A DNA stretch of 64,000 nucleotides, from positions 372,001 to 436,000 of the forward strand of contig NZ_JAESVN010000001.1 in the NCBI RefSeq assembly GCF_016765775.1. The letters are read 5' to 3'. The notes below the pieces were generated by a model. The model was not told where the DNA came from. It worked only from the letters and a program-made list of their open reading frames with translations, and made no database searches. Positions within the stretch are counted from its first letter, which is position 1, and every line of letters begins with the position of its first letter. Both the position numbers and the translations under genes were made by a program. This document shows positions 52,013 through 61,358 of this stretch, piece by piece. The DNA is from Szabonella alba. GTDB lineage: Bacteria; Pseudomonadota; Alphaproteobacteria; Rhodobacterales; Rhodobacteraceae.

Positions 52013-54016
52013 ATGTTCAAGAAGATCCTGATCGCGAACCGGGGCGAAATCGCCTGCCGTGTCATCAAGACCGCCCGCAAGCTGGGCATTGCCACCGTGG
52101 CCGTCTATTCCGATGCCGACCGCAATGCGCTGCATGTGCAGATGGCCGATGAGGCCGTCCATATCGGCCCGGCCCCGGCGAACCAGTCCTATATCGTGAT
52201 CGACCGGATCATGGAGGCGGTGCGCGCAACCGGGGCCGAGGCGGTGCATCCGGGCTATGGCTTTCTGTCCGAAAACATGAATTTCGCGGCGGCACTGGAA
52301 AAGGCAGGCGTCGCCTTCATCGGTCCGCCCAGCCCGGCGATCGAGGCGATGGGGGACAAGATCACCTCGAAAAAGCTGGCGCAGGAGGCGGGGGTCTCGA
52401 CGGTGCCGGGCTATATGGGCCTGATCGCCGATGCCGATGAGGCGGTGAGGATCAGCGGCGAAATCGGTTATCCGGTGATGATCAAGGCCAGCGCCGGGGG
52501 CGGCGGCAAGGGCATGCGCATCGCCTGGAGTGAGGGCGAGGTGAAGGAAGGCTTCGAATCCTCGAAGAACGAGGCCGCCAGCAGTTTCGGCGATGACCGG
52601 ATTTTCATCGAGAAATTCGTGACGCAACCCCGCCATATCGAAATTCAGGTTCTGGCCGACAGCCATGGCAATTGCGTCTATCTGCATGAACGCGAATGCT
52701 CGATCCAGCGCCGCAATCAGAAGGTCATCGAAGAGGCCCCCAGCCCGTTCCTGGATGAGGCCACCCGCAAGGCTATGGGCGAACAGGCCTGCGCGCTGGC
52801 CCGTGCCGTGGGCTATACCAGCGCGGGGACGGTGGAATTCATCGTCGATGGCGACCGCAATTTCTATTTCCTTGAAATGAACACCCGGCTGCAGGTGGAA
52901 CATCCCGTCACCGAGCTGATCACTGGGGTGGACCTTGTGGAACAGATGATCCGCGTTGCGGCAGGTGAAAAACTGCCCTTCGCGCAAGAGGATCTGAAGA
53001 TCAACGGATGGGCGATGGAAAGCCGCCTTTATGCCGAGGATCCTTACCGCAATTTCCTGCCCTCCATCGGGCGGCTGACCCGTTACCGCCCGCCGGTCGA
53101 GGGCCCGACGCCGCGCGGCGGCATCGTGCGCAACGATACCGGCGTCTATGAGGGCGGCGAGATCTCCATGTATTACGATCCGATGATCGCCAAGCTGTGC
53201 ACCTGGGGCCGCGACCGCGCGCAGGCGATCGAGGAAATGCGCCTTGCCCTTGATACGTTCGAGGTGGAGGGCATCGGCCATAACCTGCCCTTCTGTTCGG
53301 CGGTGATGGATCATCCGCGTTTCGCCTCGGGCAACATCACGACCGCATTCATCGCCGAGGAATATGAGGGCGGTTTCACCGGGGCAGAACTCGACGACGA
53401 TCTGATCGGACGGGTCGCGGCGGCGGCGGCGGCGATGAACCGCGTCGCCGAGATCCGCCGCGCCCGTATTTCCGGTCGGATGGACAATCACGAACGCCAT
53501 GTCGGGGAAAACTGGGTGGTCAGCCTGCAGGGGCAAAGCCTGCCGGTTACAATCGCCGCGGACCGTGCGGGATCAACCGTGACCTTTGAGGATGGCAAGG
53601 CGCTGAGGGTTGAAAGTGACTGGACACCGGGCCAGCCGCTGGCCCGCCTGACCGTCGCGGGCAATCCGCTAGTGATGAAGGTCGGCAAGATACCCTCGGG
53701 CTTCCGGCTCCGGCTGCGGGGCGCCGATCTGAAGGTCCATGTCCGCACCCCGCGTCAGGCCGAACTCGCCGCGCTGATGCCCGAAAAACTGCCGCCCGAC
53801 ACGTCGAAATTCCTGCTGTGCCCGATGCCGGGGCTGGTGGTGAAAATCAACGTCACCGAGGGCGAGGAGGTCCATGAAGGGCAGGCGCTGGCCACGGTCG
53901 AGGCGATGAAGATGGAAAACATCCTGCGGGCTGAACGGCGTGGTGTCGTGAAAAAGATCAGCGCCGCGGCGGGGGCGAGCCTGAAGGTGGATGAAATTAT
54001 CATGGAGTTCGAATAG
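52013..54016 (+). CDS. pccA: Propionyl/acetyl-CoA carboxylase alpha subunit (biotin carboxylase and carrier)
   Basis: 667 residues. The biotin carboxylase domain (1-450) has MFKKILIANRGEIACRVIKT, HPGYGFLSENMNFA, the ATP loop ASAGGGGKGMRIAW and FLEMNTRLQVEHPVTELITG. A BT domain follows (about 460-590), then the biotin carrier with TVEAMKMENIL, the lysine of which is biotinylated. It charges biotin with bicarbonate using ATP and hands it to PccB. ATG 52013 has AAGGCCCAG upstream. Size and order match the known 667-residue alpha subunit of Ruegeria-type PCC. Confidence 0.95.
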   Translation: MFKKILIANRGEIACRVIKTARKLGIATVAVYSDADRNALHVQMADEAVHIGPAPANQSYIVIDRIMEAVRATGAEAVHPGYGFLSENMNFAAALEKAGVAFIGPPSPAIEAMGDKITSKKLAQEAGVSTVPGYMGLIADADEAVRISGEIGYPVMIKASAGGGGKGMRIAWSEGEVKEGFESSKNEAASSFGDDRIFIEKFVTQPRHIEIQVLADSHGNCVYLHERECSIQRRNQKVIEEAPSPFLDEATRKAMGEQACALARAVGYTSAGTVEFIVDGDRNFYFLEMNTRLQVEHPVTELITGVDLVEQMIRVAAGEKLPFAQEDLKINGWAMESRLYAEDPYRNFLPSIGRLTRYRPPVEGPTPRGGIVRNDTGVYEGGEISMYYDPMIAKLCTWGRDRAQAIEEMRLALDTFEVEGIGHNLPFCSAVMDHPRFASGNITTAFIAEEYEGGFTGAELDDDLIGRVAAAAAAMNRVAEIRRARISGRMDNHERHVGENWVVSLQGQSLPVTIAADRAGSTVTFEDGKALRVESDWTPGQPLARLTVAGNPLVMKVGKIPSGFRLRLRGADLKVHVRTPRQAELAALMPEKLPPDTSKFLLCPMPGLVVKINVTEGEEVHEGQALATVEAMKMENILRAERRGVVKKISAAAGASLKVDEIIMEFE

Positions 54017-54071
54017 GATGCGCCCGCAGCCGGGCGCTATTCCAGCGGGCGCCGCTGTCCGCTCTGCCGCC

Positions 54072-54509
54072 TCAGCGCCCGCTTGGAAACCGTTCCTGCA
54101 TTTCCTGCCGGGCGATGGGGAATTTGTCGATGGCGCGGGTGATCTCGCGCACATCCCAGGGCAGGGGCTTGCGCAGCGTCGTGATGCCGTCCTTGTCCAT
54201 CATCACAAGGCTGAACCCGCGCGGGCGGAACTTGCGGCGAAAGGCCGACAGGGCCGCAGGATCGGTATCGGTGATGACCACGACATCGCGTTCGATCAGC
54301 GCGCCGGGGTTTTCGCGCAGCAGTTCCATCTGGCGCAGGAAGGACGGATCGGCAGGCGTGTCTGCAAAGACCAGCACCGGGCGCTTGACCCAGTGGAATT
54401 CCTCGGGCGTCAGATCCCCGGCCTCAAGAAAGATATCCTGTTCCATTGCCTCTGCCATGGCGGCAAGCGGAATGAAACACAGCAGAAGAAGTCGGCAGAT
54501 CAGGGTCAT
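54072..54509 (-). CDS. DUF4174 domain secreted protein
   Basis: 145 residues. A signal peptide (MTLICRLLLLCFIPLAAMAEA, cleavage near residue 20) precedes a thioredoxin-like domain without a CxxC (RPVLVFADTPADPSFLRQ, ERDVVVITDTDP, GFSLVMMDKDG, then DVREITRAIDKFPIARQE). DUF4174 proteins are periplasmic and of unknown role. ATG 54509 has GGAGGA upstream; an upstream in-frame ATG adds seven residues outside the signal. It lies between pccA and the mutase on the opposite strand. Confidence 0.84.
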   Translation of the reverse strand: MTLICRLLLLCFIPLAAMAEAMEQDIFLEAGDLTPEEFHWVKRPVLVFADTPADPSFLRQMELLRENPGALIERDVVVITDTDPAALSAFRRKFRPRGFSLVMMDKDGITTLRKPLPWDVREITRAIDKFPIARQEMQERFPSGR

Positions 54510-54591
54510 GGGTCCTCCATTCCTTTCCATATAGGACGACCTGCGCCGGAACCAAAGCGTGAAGGTGGCCTAATCTTCTGCCGCATGCCGC

Positions 54592-54662
54592 TTTCACCTT
54601 GGTGCAAATACCTCGGGGGGGGCACCGCGCGGCAACAGGCGGGGCGGGGGTCAGCGCCCCCC
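54592..54662 (+). repeat. Dispersed two-hairpin repeat, copy D (divergent)
   Basis: TTTCACCTTGGTGCAAATAC, CTCGGGGGG and a GC hairpin GGGGG-TCAG-CGCCCCC keep the order of the other copies, but stem 1 is not clean. It lies in the 236-bp divergent gap 85 bases upstream of the mutase ATG, so it may sit in that gene's 5' leader. Confidence 0.6.
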
Positions 54663-54745
54663 TGCCGGACGGCCCGGCCTGTTCATCCCCGTTCCGACCT
54701 ACCCTGTCCCGATCTGCCCCGTCCCGCCTTGCAAGGAGCCCGCCC

Positions 54746-56875
54746 ATGACCGATCCGCTTTCCCTCTGGCGCAGCCTTGCCGAAAAGGAACTCAAGGGCC
54801 TCGATCCCGACAGTCTGGGCTGGGACACACTGGAAGGCATCCGCGTCAAGCCGCTTTATACCAGCGCCGATACGGCGGATCTGCCGCATATGGGCGGCGT
54901 CCCGGGTGCGGCCCCCTTCACGCGCGGCGTGAAGGCCACGATGTATGCCGGCCGCCCCTGGACAATCCGGCAATATGCGGGCTTTTCCACGGCCGAGGAG
55001 TCCAACGCCTTTTACCGCAAGGCACTGGCCGCCGGGCAACAGGGCGTGTCCGTCGCCTTCGATCTGGCCACCCATCGCGGCTATGACAGTGACCATCCGC
55101 GGGTTGAGGGCGATGTCGGCAAGGCGGGCGTTGCCATCGATTCCGTCGAGGATATGAAGATCCTGTTTGACGGCATCCCGCTGGACAAGGTGTCCGTCTC
55201 GATGACGATGAATGGCGCGGTGATCCCGATCCTTGCGAATTTCATCGTCACCGGAGAGGAGCAGGGCCATCCCCGGTCGGTCCTGTCGGGCACGATCCAG
55301 AATGACATCCTCAAGGAATTCATGGTCCGCAACACCTATGTCTATCCGCCCGAACCCTCGATGCGGATCATTGCGGATATCATCGAGTATACCGCTGCCG
55401 AGATGCCGAAGTTCAATTCCATCTCGATCTCCGGCTATCACATGCAGGAGGCAGGCGCGAACCTTGTGCAGGAACTGGCCTTCACGCTGGCCGACGGGCG
55501 CGAATATGTCCGCGCCGCGATTGCGCGCGGCATGGATGTGGACGCCTTTGCCGGGCGGCTTTCGTTCTTCTTTGCCATCGGGATGAATTTCTTCATGGAG
55601 GCGGCCAAGCTGCGCGCGGCGCGTCTTTTGTGGCATCGCATCATGTCGGAATTTGAACCGAAAAAACCCGGTTCCCTGATGCTGCGCACCCATTGCCAGA
55701 CTTCGGGTGTCAGCTTGCAGGAACAGGACCCCTATAACAACGTGATCCGCACCGCTTACGAGGCGATGGCGGCGGCATTGGGGGGCACGCAGTCCTTGCA
55801 CACCAATGCGCTGGATGAGGCGATTGCCCTGCCGACCGAATTTTCCGCCCGTATCGCGCGCAACACGCAACTGATCCTGCAGGAAGAAACCGGCATCACC
55901 AATGTCGTCGACCCGCTAGCAGGCAGCTATTACGTCGAAAGCCTGACGGCGGAACTGGCCGAAAAGGCCTGGGCGCTGATCGAGGAGGTCGAGGCATTGG
56001 GCGGCATGACCAAGGCCGTGGCCAGTGGAATGCCGAAACTGCGCATCGAGGAAACCGCCGCCCGACGTCAGGCAATGATCGACCGGGGGCAGGAGGTGAT
56101 CGTCGGCGTCAACAAATACCGCAAGGACAAGGAAGACCCGATCGACATTCTGGAGATCGACAATGTGAAGGTGCGTGACGGCCAGATCGCCCGTCTTGCG
56201 GCCATGCGCGCCAGCCGCAATCAGGCGGCCTGCGATGCCGCCTTGCTTGAACTTGGGCGGCGCACGGTTGAAGGCGGCAATCTGCTTGAGGCAGCGGTCG
56301 AATGTGCCCGGGCGCGCGCCAGTCTGGGCGAAATCTCATTGGCGATGGAGGGCACATTCGGTCGCCACAGGGCAGAGGTGAAAACATTGGCAGGGGTTTA
56401 TGGCGCCGCCTATGAGGGCGATGAGGGGTTCGCGGCCATCCAGCGCGATGTCGAGGCCTTCGCCGAGGAGGAGGGCCGCCGCCCGCGCATGCTGGTCGTC
56501 AAGATGGGGCAGGACGGCCATGACCGGGGGGCCAAGGTGATCGCCACCGCCTTTGCCGATATCGGCTTCGATGTCGATGTCGGCCCCCTGTTCCAGACCC
56601 CGGAAGAGGCCGCGCAGGATGCCATCGACAATGATGTGCATGTGATCGGCATTTCCAGTCAGGCCGCCGGGCACAAGACACTGGCCCCCAAGCTGATCGC
56701 GGCGCTGAAGGCGGCGGGGGCCGGGGATATCCTCGTGATCTGCGGCGGCGTGATCCCGCAGCAGGATTACGCCTTTCTTTACGATCACGGGGTGAAGGCG
56801 ATCTTCGGCCCCGGCACCAATATTCCCGATGCCGCCCGCGATATCCTGCGCCTGATCCGCGCCGCGCGCGGCTGA
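54746..56875 (+). CDS. scpA: Methylmalonyl-CoA mutase
   Basis: 709 residues. The substrate barrel has [40 protein letters not shown] and the [16 protein letters not shown] block; the C-terminal cobalamin domain has [18 protein letters not shown] with the axial His in DxHxxG, then [11 protein letters not shown] and [10 protein letters not shown]. It rearranges (R)-methylmalonyl-CoA to succinyl-CoA with adenosylcobalamin. AAGGAG upstream of ATG 54746 fixes the start. No cobalamin riboswitch is seen. A terminator follows the stop. Confidence 0.96.
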   Translation: MTDPLSLWRSLAEKELKGLDPDSLGWDTLEGIRVKPLYTSADTADLPHMGGVPGAAPFTRGVKATMYAGRPWTIRQYAGFSTAEESNAFYRKALAAGQQGVSVAFDLATHRGYDSDHPRVEGDVGKAGVAIDSVEDMKILFDGIPLDKVSVSMTMNGAVIPILANFIVTGEEQGHPRSVLSGTIQNDILKEFMVRNTYVYPPEPSMRIIADIIEYTAAEMPKFNSISISGYHMQEAGANLVQELAFTLADGREYVRAAIARGMDVDAFAGRLSFFFAIGMNFFMEAAKLRAARLLWHRIMSEFEPKKPGSLMLRTHCQTSGVSLQEQDPYNNVIRTAYEAMAAALGGTQSLHTNALDEAIALPTEFSARIARNTQLILQEETGITNVVDPLAGSYYVESLTAELAEKAWALIEEVEALGGMTKAVASGMPKLRIEETAARRQAMIDRGQEVIVGVNKYRKDKEDPIDILEIDNVKVRDGQIARLAAMRASRNQAACDAALLELGRRTVEGGNLLEAAVECARARASLGEISLAMEGTFGRHRAEVKTLAGVYGAAYEGDEGFAAIQRDVEAFAEEEGRRPRMLVVKMGQDGHDRGAKVIATAFADIGFDVDVGPLFQTPEEAAQDAIDNDVHVIGISSQAAGHKTLAPKLIAALKAAGAGDILVICGGVIPQQDYAFLYDHGVKAIFGPGTNIPDAARDILRLIRAARG

Positions 56876-56886
56876 CCACAGGGATG

Positions 56887-56917
56887 GGGGCCGGAACGGT
56901 CCGGCCCCGCTTTCCTT
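56887..56917 (+). terminator. Intrinsic terminator of the mutase gene
   Basis: A 9-bp stem (GGGGCCGGA, 56887-56895; TCCGGCCCC, 56900-56908) with the loop ACGG and the tail GCTTTCCTT. It lies in the 46-base convergent gap before the GST gene. Confidence 0.75.
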
Positions 56918-56921
56918 CGGC

Positions 56922-57581
56922 TCAGGCAGGCTCCTCCGCGCGGCGTTTCATCATCGTGACAAAGGCAGGGCGCGCCTGACAGCGCGCCAGCCATGCAGAG
57001 CTCAGCGGGAAGGGGGCCAGCAACGGCGCATGGCTTTGCCCATAGCGCAGGCATTCGGCCAGCATCAGATCGGCCACGGTGAAGCGCCCGCCCAGCAACC
57101 AGTCGCGCCCCTTCAGATGCGTCTCCAGCCGTGTCAGCGGGCGTTCCAGCGCCGCAACAGCCGCCGCCATCCGGGCCGCGCCCTCGGGCGTTTCCGCCTC
57201 GCCGCGCGCAAGGGTGAACATCAGATCCAGCCCCGGATTTTCCAGTGCCGTGGCCCCGAACAGCATCCATTGATCAGTCTCGGCCGCCTCGATCGCGTCC
57301 TTCGGGGCCAGCGCCCCGCCATGATTGCGCGCGATATGCAGCGTGATTGCCAGCGATTCCGTCAGCACCATCCCACCGTCTTCCATCACCGGGATCGTGC
57401 CTTGCGGGTTCAGCCTGCGAAACGCCGCCGTCGCGGTATGGGCGGGCGCATCCGCCGCCATCGGATCGGCCAGCCGATAGGCCTGCATCACCGGCACATG
57501 GGTGAAGGGCAGGCCCAGTTCTTCCAGCAGCCAGAGGGGGCGCGTCGCGCGTGAGCGGTAGACGCCATGGATCGTCAGCAT
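56922..57581 (-). CDS. Glutathione S-transferase family protein
   Basis: 219 residues. The N-domain opens MLTIHGVYRSRATRPLWLLEE with a Ser at the catalytic position, then NPQGTIPVMEDGGMVLTESLAITLHIA with the cis-Pro and gamma-Glu site. The C-domain has LLGGRFTVADLMLAECLR. Substrate unknown. The gene is convergent with the mutase and divergent from the DUF1007 gene. ATG 57581 is the only good start. Confidence 0.88.
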   Translation of the reverse strand: MLTIHGVYRSRATRPLWLLEELGLPFTHVPVMQAYRLADPMAADAPAHTATAAFRRLNPQGTIPVMEDGGMVLTESLAITLHIARNHGGALAPKDAIEAAETDQWMLFGATALENPGLDLMFTLARGEAETPEGAARMAAAVAALERPLTRLETHLKGRDWLLGGRFTVADLMLAECLRYGQSHAPLLAPFPLSSAWLARCQARPAFVTMMKRRAEEPA

Positions 57582-57790
57582 GTCGGGGATACTCCTATTT
57601 CCGGTTCGCGCCAGATTACTGCGCTGGTGCCGCGCCGCAAGATGGCCGTTCCGCCGCCCCCGTGGTCACGATGCGGCGAGGCCGGGCCGGAAATCGCCAA
57701 TGGCGCCCCCGCCCACCCTTCCGGCGGCGGCGGCAAGCCGCTAAGCTTGACCCTGGCCGGTTTCGAGGCCCCGGTTGCGACGGAGATGAC

Positions 57791-58450
57791 ATGCGTTTCT
57801 TCCAAATGGTTCTGGTTCTGGCTTTGTCTCTGGTTCCGCGGATCGGGGCGGCGCATCCGCATATCTTCATCGACACCGAGATCGAGGTGATCTTCGATGC
57901 CGAAGGCCGGGCCGAGGCGGTGCGGGTCAGCTGGATCTATGACGATTTCTTCTCGCTTCTGATGATCGAGGACCGGGGGCTGGACAGCGATGGTGACGGC
58001 CAGTTGACCGAGGCTGAACAGACCGCATTGCAGGGCTTCGACATGGCCTGGGATGCCGATTACGAGGGCGATCTGTTCGTGCTGCTGAACGAACAGCGCC
58101 TTGCCCTTGGCCGCCCGACCGATTTCACCGCCCATTATGACGGGGCGCAGATCACCTCGACCCATCTGCGCCGCTTTGAAACTGCGGTGCCCCCGGCGCA
58201 GGCCCCGCTGATCCTGCAGGTCTATGACCCGGGTTATTACACCGCCTATACGATCACCGGACAGCCGGTGCTGACCGATCCCCCCGCAGGCTGCAGCGCG
58301 CAGGTCTATGAACCGGATCGCGATGCCGCCAATGAACAGCTTGAAGCGATGCTGAAGGAGTATTCGGCGCAGCAGGATCTGGAAATGGATTTTCCCGCCG
58401 TGGGCGCGGCCTATGCCGATGAGGTGCGGGTGACATGCCCCGGGGCCTGA
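57791..58450 (+). CDS. DUF1007 family secreted metal-related protein with EF-hand loop
   Basis: 219 residues. A signal peptide (MRFFQMVLVLALSLVPRIGA) ends before HPHIFIDT, the conserved HPH metal-like motif of DUF1007. Residues 65-76 (DSDGDGQLTEAE) form a canonical calcium-binding EF-hand loop inside the domain. DUF1007 proteins are the periplasmic part of NicO-type metal systems. GGAGA lies just upstream of ATG 57791. It overlaps the next gene by 16 bases, so the two are cotranslated. Confidence 0.86.
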   Translation: MRFFQMVLVLALSLVPRIGAAHPHIFIDTEIEVIFDAEGRAEAVRVSWIYDDFFSLLMIEDRGLDSDGDGQLTEAEQTALQGFDMAWDADYEGDLFVLLNEQRLALGRPTDFTAHYDGAQITSTHLRRFETAVPPAQAPLILQVYDPGYYTAYTITGQPVLTDPPAGCSAQVYEPDRDAANEQLEAMLKEYSAQQDLEMDFPAVGAAYADEVRVTCPGA

Positions 58451-59424
58451 TCCTGACCGGCGTTCTGGTGCTGGCGGCGCTTCTGGTTTTCTGGGGCCTT
58501 GGCGGCATGGACCGCCTGTCGGACTGGGCCGCCGCAGGCCAGCGTGATGCCCAGAATGCACTGGCGGGCGCCTTGCGCCGCCTGCGCGCCGGAGAGGCGG
58601 GGGCCTTTGCCGCGCTGATCGGACTGGCCTTTGCTTACGGCGTCTTCCACGCGGCGGGGCCGGGCCATGGCAAGGTGCTGATCGGCGGTTACGGCATGGC
58701 CGCGCGGGTGCGCCTTGGCCCGCTGATCGCCATCGCGCTGGCCTCCAGCCTTGCGCAGGCGACGACGGCGGTGGTGCTGGTCTATGCCGGGGTGCTGGTT
58801 CTGAACCTGACCCGTGAAACCATGGTCGGCGTGACCGAGGATATCTTCGCGCCGGTCAGCTATGCCGCGATCGGGCTGATCGGTGTCTGGCTGGCCTGGC
58901 GCGGCGCGCGCAGGCTCTGGCGGCAATCGCCGGGGCAGGGTGCCACGCGCGCTGCCGCCGCCGCGCAGGCGCATCATCATGACCACCAGCATGACCATGG
59001 CCCGGATCACCACCATGACGGGCACCATCATGCCCACAGCCATCACCACCATCATGACGAGGCCTGCGGCTGCGGCCATCGCCATGGCCCGACGATGGAT
59101 GAAATCGCCGAAGTCCGAGGTTTTCGCGACGCGCTGATGCTGATCGCAGGCGTGGCGATCCGGCCCTGCACAGGGGCGCTGTTCCTGTTGATCCTGACAT
59201 GGCGCATGGGCATTGACGCGGTGGGTATCGCGGGCGCCTATGCGATGGGGCTGGGCACGGCGACAATCACGATTGCGGTGGCCGTTCTGGCCGTCTGGGC
59301 GCGCGAGGGCACGATCCTTGCGCTGTCCGAGGGCCGCATGGCCCGCGCCCTGCCGCTGATCGAATTCGGGGCCGGGCTGGCCGTGGCGCTGATTTCGTTC
59401 CAGATGATGCGCGCAGCCCTTTGA
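58435..59424 (+). CDS. NicO/RcnA family nickel-cobalt transporter
   Basis: 329 residues with about six membrane segments. HAAGPGHGKVLIGGYGM is the NicO signature; AGVAIRPCTGALFLLI is the second conserved block. A loop of about 40 residues (178-218) contains more than 20 His along with Asp and two Cys and likely binds metal. It moves nickel or cobalt across the inner membrane; direction is not certain (RcnA effluxes, NicO relatives import). It is coupled to the DUF1007 gene. A repeat copy follows before pyrG. Confidence 0.87.
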   Translation: MPRGLILTGVLVLAALLVFWGLGGMDRLSDWAAAGQRDAQNALAGALRRLRAGEAGAFAALIGLAFAYGVFHAAGPGHGKVLIGGYGMAARVRLGPLIAIALASSLAQATTAVVLVYAGVLVLNLTRETMVGVTEDIFAPVSYAAIGLIGVWLAWRGARRLWRQSPGQGATRAAAAAQAHHHDHQHDHGPDHHHDGHHHAHSHHHHHDEACGCGHRHGPTMDEIAEVRGFRDALMLIAGVAIRPCTGALFLLILTWRMGIDAVGIAGAYAMGLGTATITIAVAVLAVWAREGTILALSEGRMARALPLIEFGAGLAVALISFQMMRAAL

Positions 59425-59447
59425 CAACCTGCGCCGGGTCCCCTGCT

Positions 59448-59519
59448 TTCATCTGTTCCTAAATATCCTCGGAGGGGGAGTCCCGGAACGGGACGGGGGA
59501 GGCAGACAGCCTCCCCCTT
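59448..59519 (+). repeat. Dispersed two-hairpin repeat, copy C
   Basis: TTCATCTGTTCCTAAATATC, CTCGGAGGGGGA, stem 1 GTCCC-GGAAC-GGGAC (59480-59494) and stem 2 GGGGGAGGC-AGACA-GCCTCCCCC (59495-59517). It lies between the convergent metal transporter and pyrG genes. Confidence 0.75.
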
Positions 59520-59541
59520 CGCAGTCTCAGACCAGACGGCC

Positions 59542-61185
59542 TCAGACCAGACGGCTTGCCTCGACCGCCGCGCGGACGAAATCGGCAAACAGCGGATGCG
59601 GCGCAAAGGGTTTCGATTTCAGTTCAGGATGGAACTGCACGCCGATGAACCAGGGGTGATCGGCGATTTCCACGATCTCGGGCAGGCGGCCATCAGGGCT
59701 CATGCCCGAAAAGATCAGGCCGCATTGCTCCAGTTGCGCGCGATAGCGGGTATCCACCTCATAGCGGTGGCGATGGCGTTCTTCGATCTCGGTCGCGCCG
59801 TAAACCCCGGCCACTTTCGACCCCGGTTTCAGCGTGGCGGTATAGGACCCCAGCCGCATCGTGCCGCCCTTGTCATCGGTCAGCTTGCGCTCGACCATGT
59901 GATTGCCCTGAACCCATTCCTTCAGGTGATAGATCACCGGGGTAAAGCGTTTCGCCCCGGCCTCATGGTCGAATTCCTCGGACCCGGCATCATCCACTCC
60001 CGCCAGATGACGCGCGCTTTCGATCACGGCCATCTGCATGCCCAGACAGATGCCCAGATAGGGCACCTTGCGGGTGCGGGCGAATTCCACGGCCTTGATC
60101 TTGCCTTCGGTCCCGCGCTCGCCAAAGCCGCCGGGCACAAGGATCGCATGGAAGCGCTGCAGATGGGGGGCAGGGTCCTCACGCTCAAAGAGTTCCGCAT
60201 CCACCCATTCGACCCGTACGCGGGTGCGGTTGGCCATGCCGCCATGGGTCAGCGCCTCGGCAATGGATTTATAGGCATCTTCCAACTGGGTATATTTGCC
60301 GACGATGGCGACGCGCACCTCACCCTCGGCATTGACCTTGCGGTCCATCACATCGGTCCAGCGGTCAAGGTTGGGCTTGGGCGCGGGTGAGATGCCGAAC
60401 GCGTCCAGAACCGCCTGATCCAGCCCCTCAGCGTGATAGGCCAGCGGCGCCTCATAGATGGTTTTCAGGTCATAGGCGGGGATCACATGCTCTTTGCGGA
60501 CATTGCAGAACAGCGCGATCTTTTCGCGCTCCCGGTCGGGGATCGGATGTTCCGACCGGCAGACCAGCACATCCGGCGCAAGGCCGATGCTTTGCAGTTC
60601 CTTGACGCTGTGCTGGGTCGGCTTGGTCTTCAGCTCACCGCTGGCGGCCAGATAGGGCAGCAGGGTCAGATGCATCAGGATCGACTGGCCGCGCGGGCGT
60701 TCATGGATGAACTGGCGGATCGCCTCGAAAAACGGCAGGCCCTCGATATCGCCCACCGTGCCGCCGATCTCGCACAGCATGAAATCAACCTCTGATTCCC
60801 CGATCCGCAGGAAATCCTTGATCTCGTTGGTGACATGCGGAACGACCTGAATTGTCTTGCCCAGATAATCGCCCCGGCGTTCCTTCTCCAGCACATTGGT
60901 ATAGATGCGGCCCGAGGAAATGCTGTCGGTCTTGCGGGCGGGCACACCGGTGAAGCGTTCGTAATGGCCAAGGTCCAGATCGGTTTCCGCGCCGTCATCG
61001 GTGACGAAGACCTCACCATGTTCGAAAGGCGACATCGTGCCGGGATCGACATTCAGATAGGGGTCCAGCTTGCGCAGCCGCACCGAATATCCCCGCGCCT
61101 GCAACAGCGCACCGAGGGCCGCTGAGGCCAGCCCTTTGCCCAGAGAGGAGACCACCCCGCCGGTGATGAAGATATAGCGTGCCAT
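59542..61185 (-). CDS. pyrG: CTP synthase
   Basis: 547 residues. The synthetase domain opens [20 protein letters not shown] with the P-loop, then [21 protein letters not shown] and [21 protein letters not shown]. The glutaminase domain has [23 protein letters not shown] with the nucleophile Cys, and FHPELKS with His and Glu. It aminates UTP to CTP. GGGAG lies upstream of ATG 61185. A hairpin with a T-tract lies about 20 bases before the start codon (see findings). Confidence 0.97.
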   Translation of the reverse strand: MARYIFITGGVVSSLGKGLASAALGALLQARGYSVRLRKLDPYLNVDPGTMSPFEHGEVFVTDDGAETDLDLGHYERFTGVPARKTDSISSGRIYTNVLEKERRGDYLGKTIQVVPHVTNEIKDFLRIGESEVDFMLCEIGGTVGDIEGLPFFEAIRQFIHERPRGQSILMHLTLLPYLAASGELKTKPTQHSVKELQSIGLAPDVLVCRSEHPIPDREREKIALFCNVRKEHVIPAYDLKTIYEAPLAYHAEGLDQAVLDAFGISPAPKPNLDRWTDVMDRKVNAEGEVRVAIVGKYTQLEDAYKSIAEALTHGGMANRTRVRVEWVDAELFEREDPAPHLQRFHAILVPGGFGERGTEGKIKAVEFARTRKVPYLGICLGMQMAVIESARHLAGVDDAGSEEFDHEAGAKRFTPVIYHLKEWVQGNHMVERKLTDDKGGTMRLGSYTATLKPGSKVAGVYGATEIEERHRHRYEVDTRYRAQLEQCGLIFSGMSPDGRLPEIVEIADHPWFIGVQFHPELKSKPFAPHPLFADFVRAAVEASRLV

Positions 61186-61205
61186 GGGGTCTCCCGTGCG
61201 GTTTT

Positions 61206-61236
61206 GAAAACGGCGATTCGAGCGGTCAGAATCGCC
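61206..61236 (-). terminator. Terminator-like hairpin immediately upstream of pyrG
   Basis: On the minus strand, GGCGATTC (61236-61229), loop TGACCGCTC, GAATCGCC (61219-61212), then GTTTTC. The U-tract ends about 20 bases before the pyrG start codon. It may end secG transcription or act as an attenuator in the pyrG leader. The loop's GACCGCT is complementary to AGCGGTC at 61291-61285. Confidence 0.7.
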
Positions 61237-61358
61237 TCATCACGGGAGTCGAGACATAACCGGTATTGCGGCGCTCCGCAACCGGACCGCTAGATGATGT
61301 TTTGGACTCGGGATTGGCCCACAAAGGATTGCAGGCGGTGAAAAACCGGCCTTGCGGA

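Noticed and set aside
51407-53536. A 709-codon antisense frame across pccA and its upstream gap.
   Set aside because: It mirrors the pccA codons, lacks family motifs, and pccA is certain on the other strand.
54510-54745. A cobalamin riboswitch before methylmalonyl-CoA mutase.
   Set aside because: No B12-box-like sequence was found; the gap holds only the repeat copy and GC-rich spacer.
61221-61291. A 71-base tRNA-like segment on the minus strand upstream of pyrG, with a perfect 7-bp closing stem AGCGGTC/GACCGCT.
   Set aside because: There is no T-loop (TTCRA) at the expected place, no D-loop GG and no plausible anticodon stem. The pairing is better explained as an interaction with the terminator loop.
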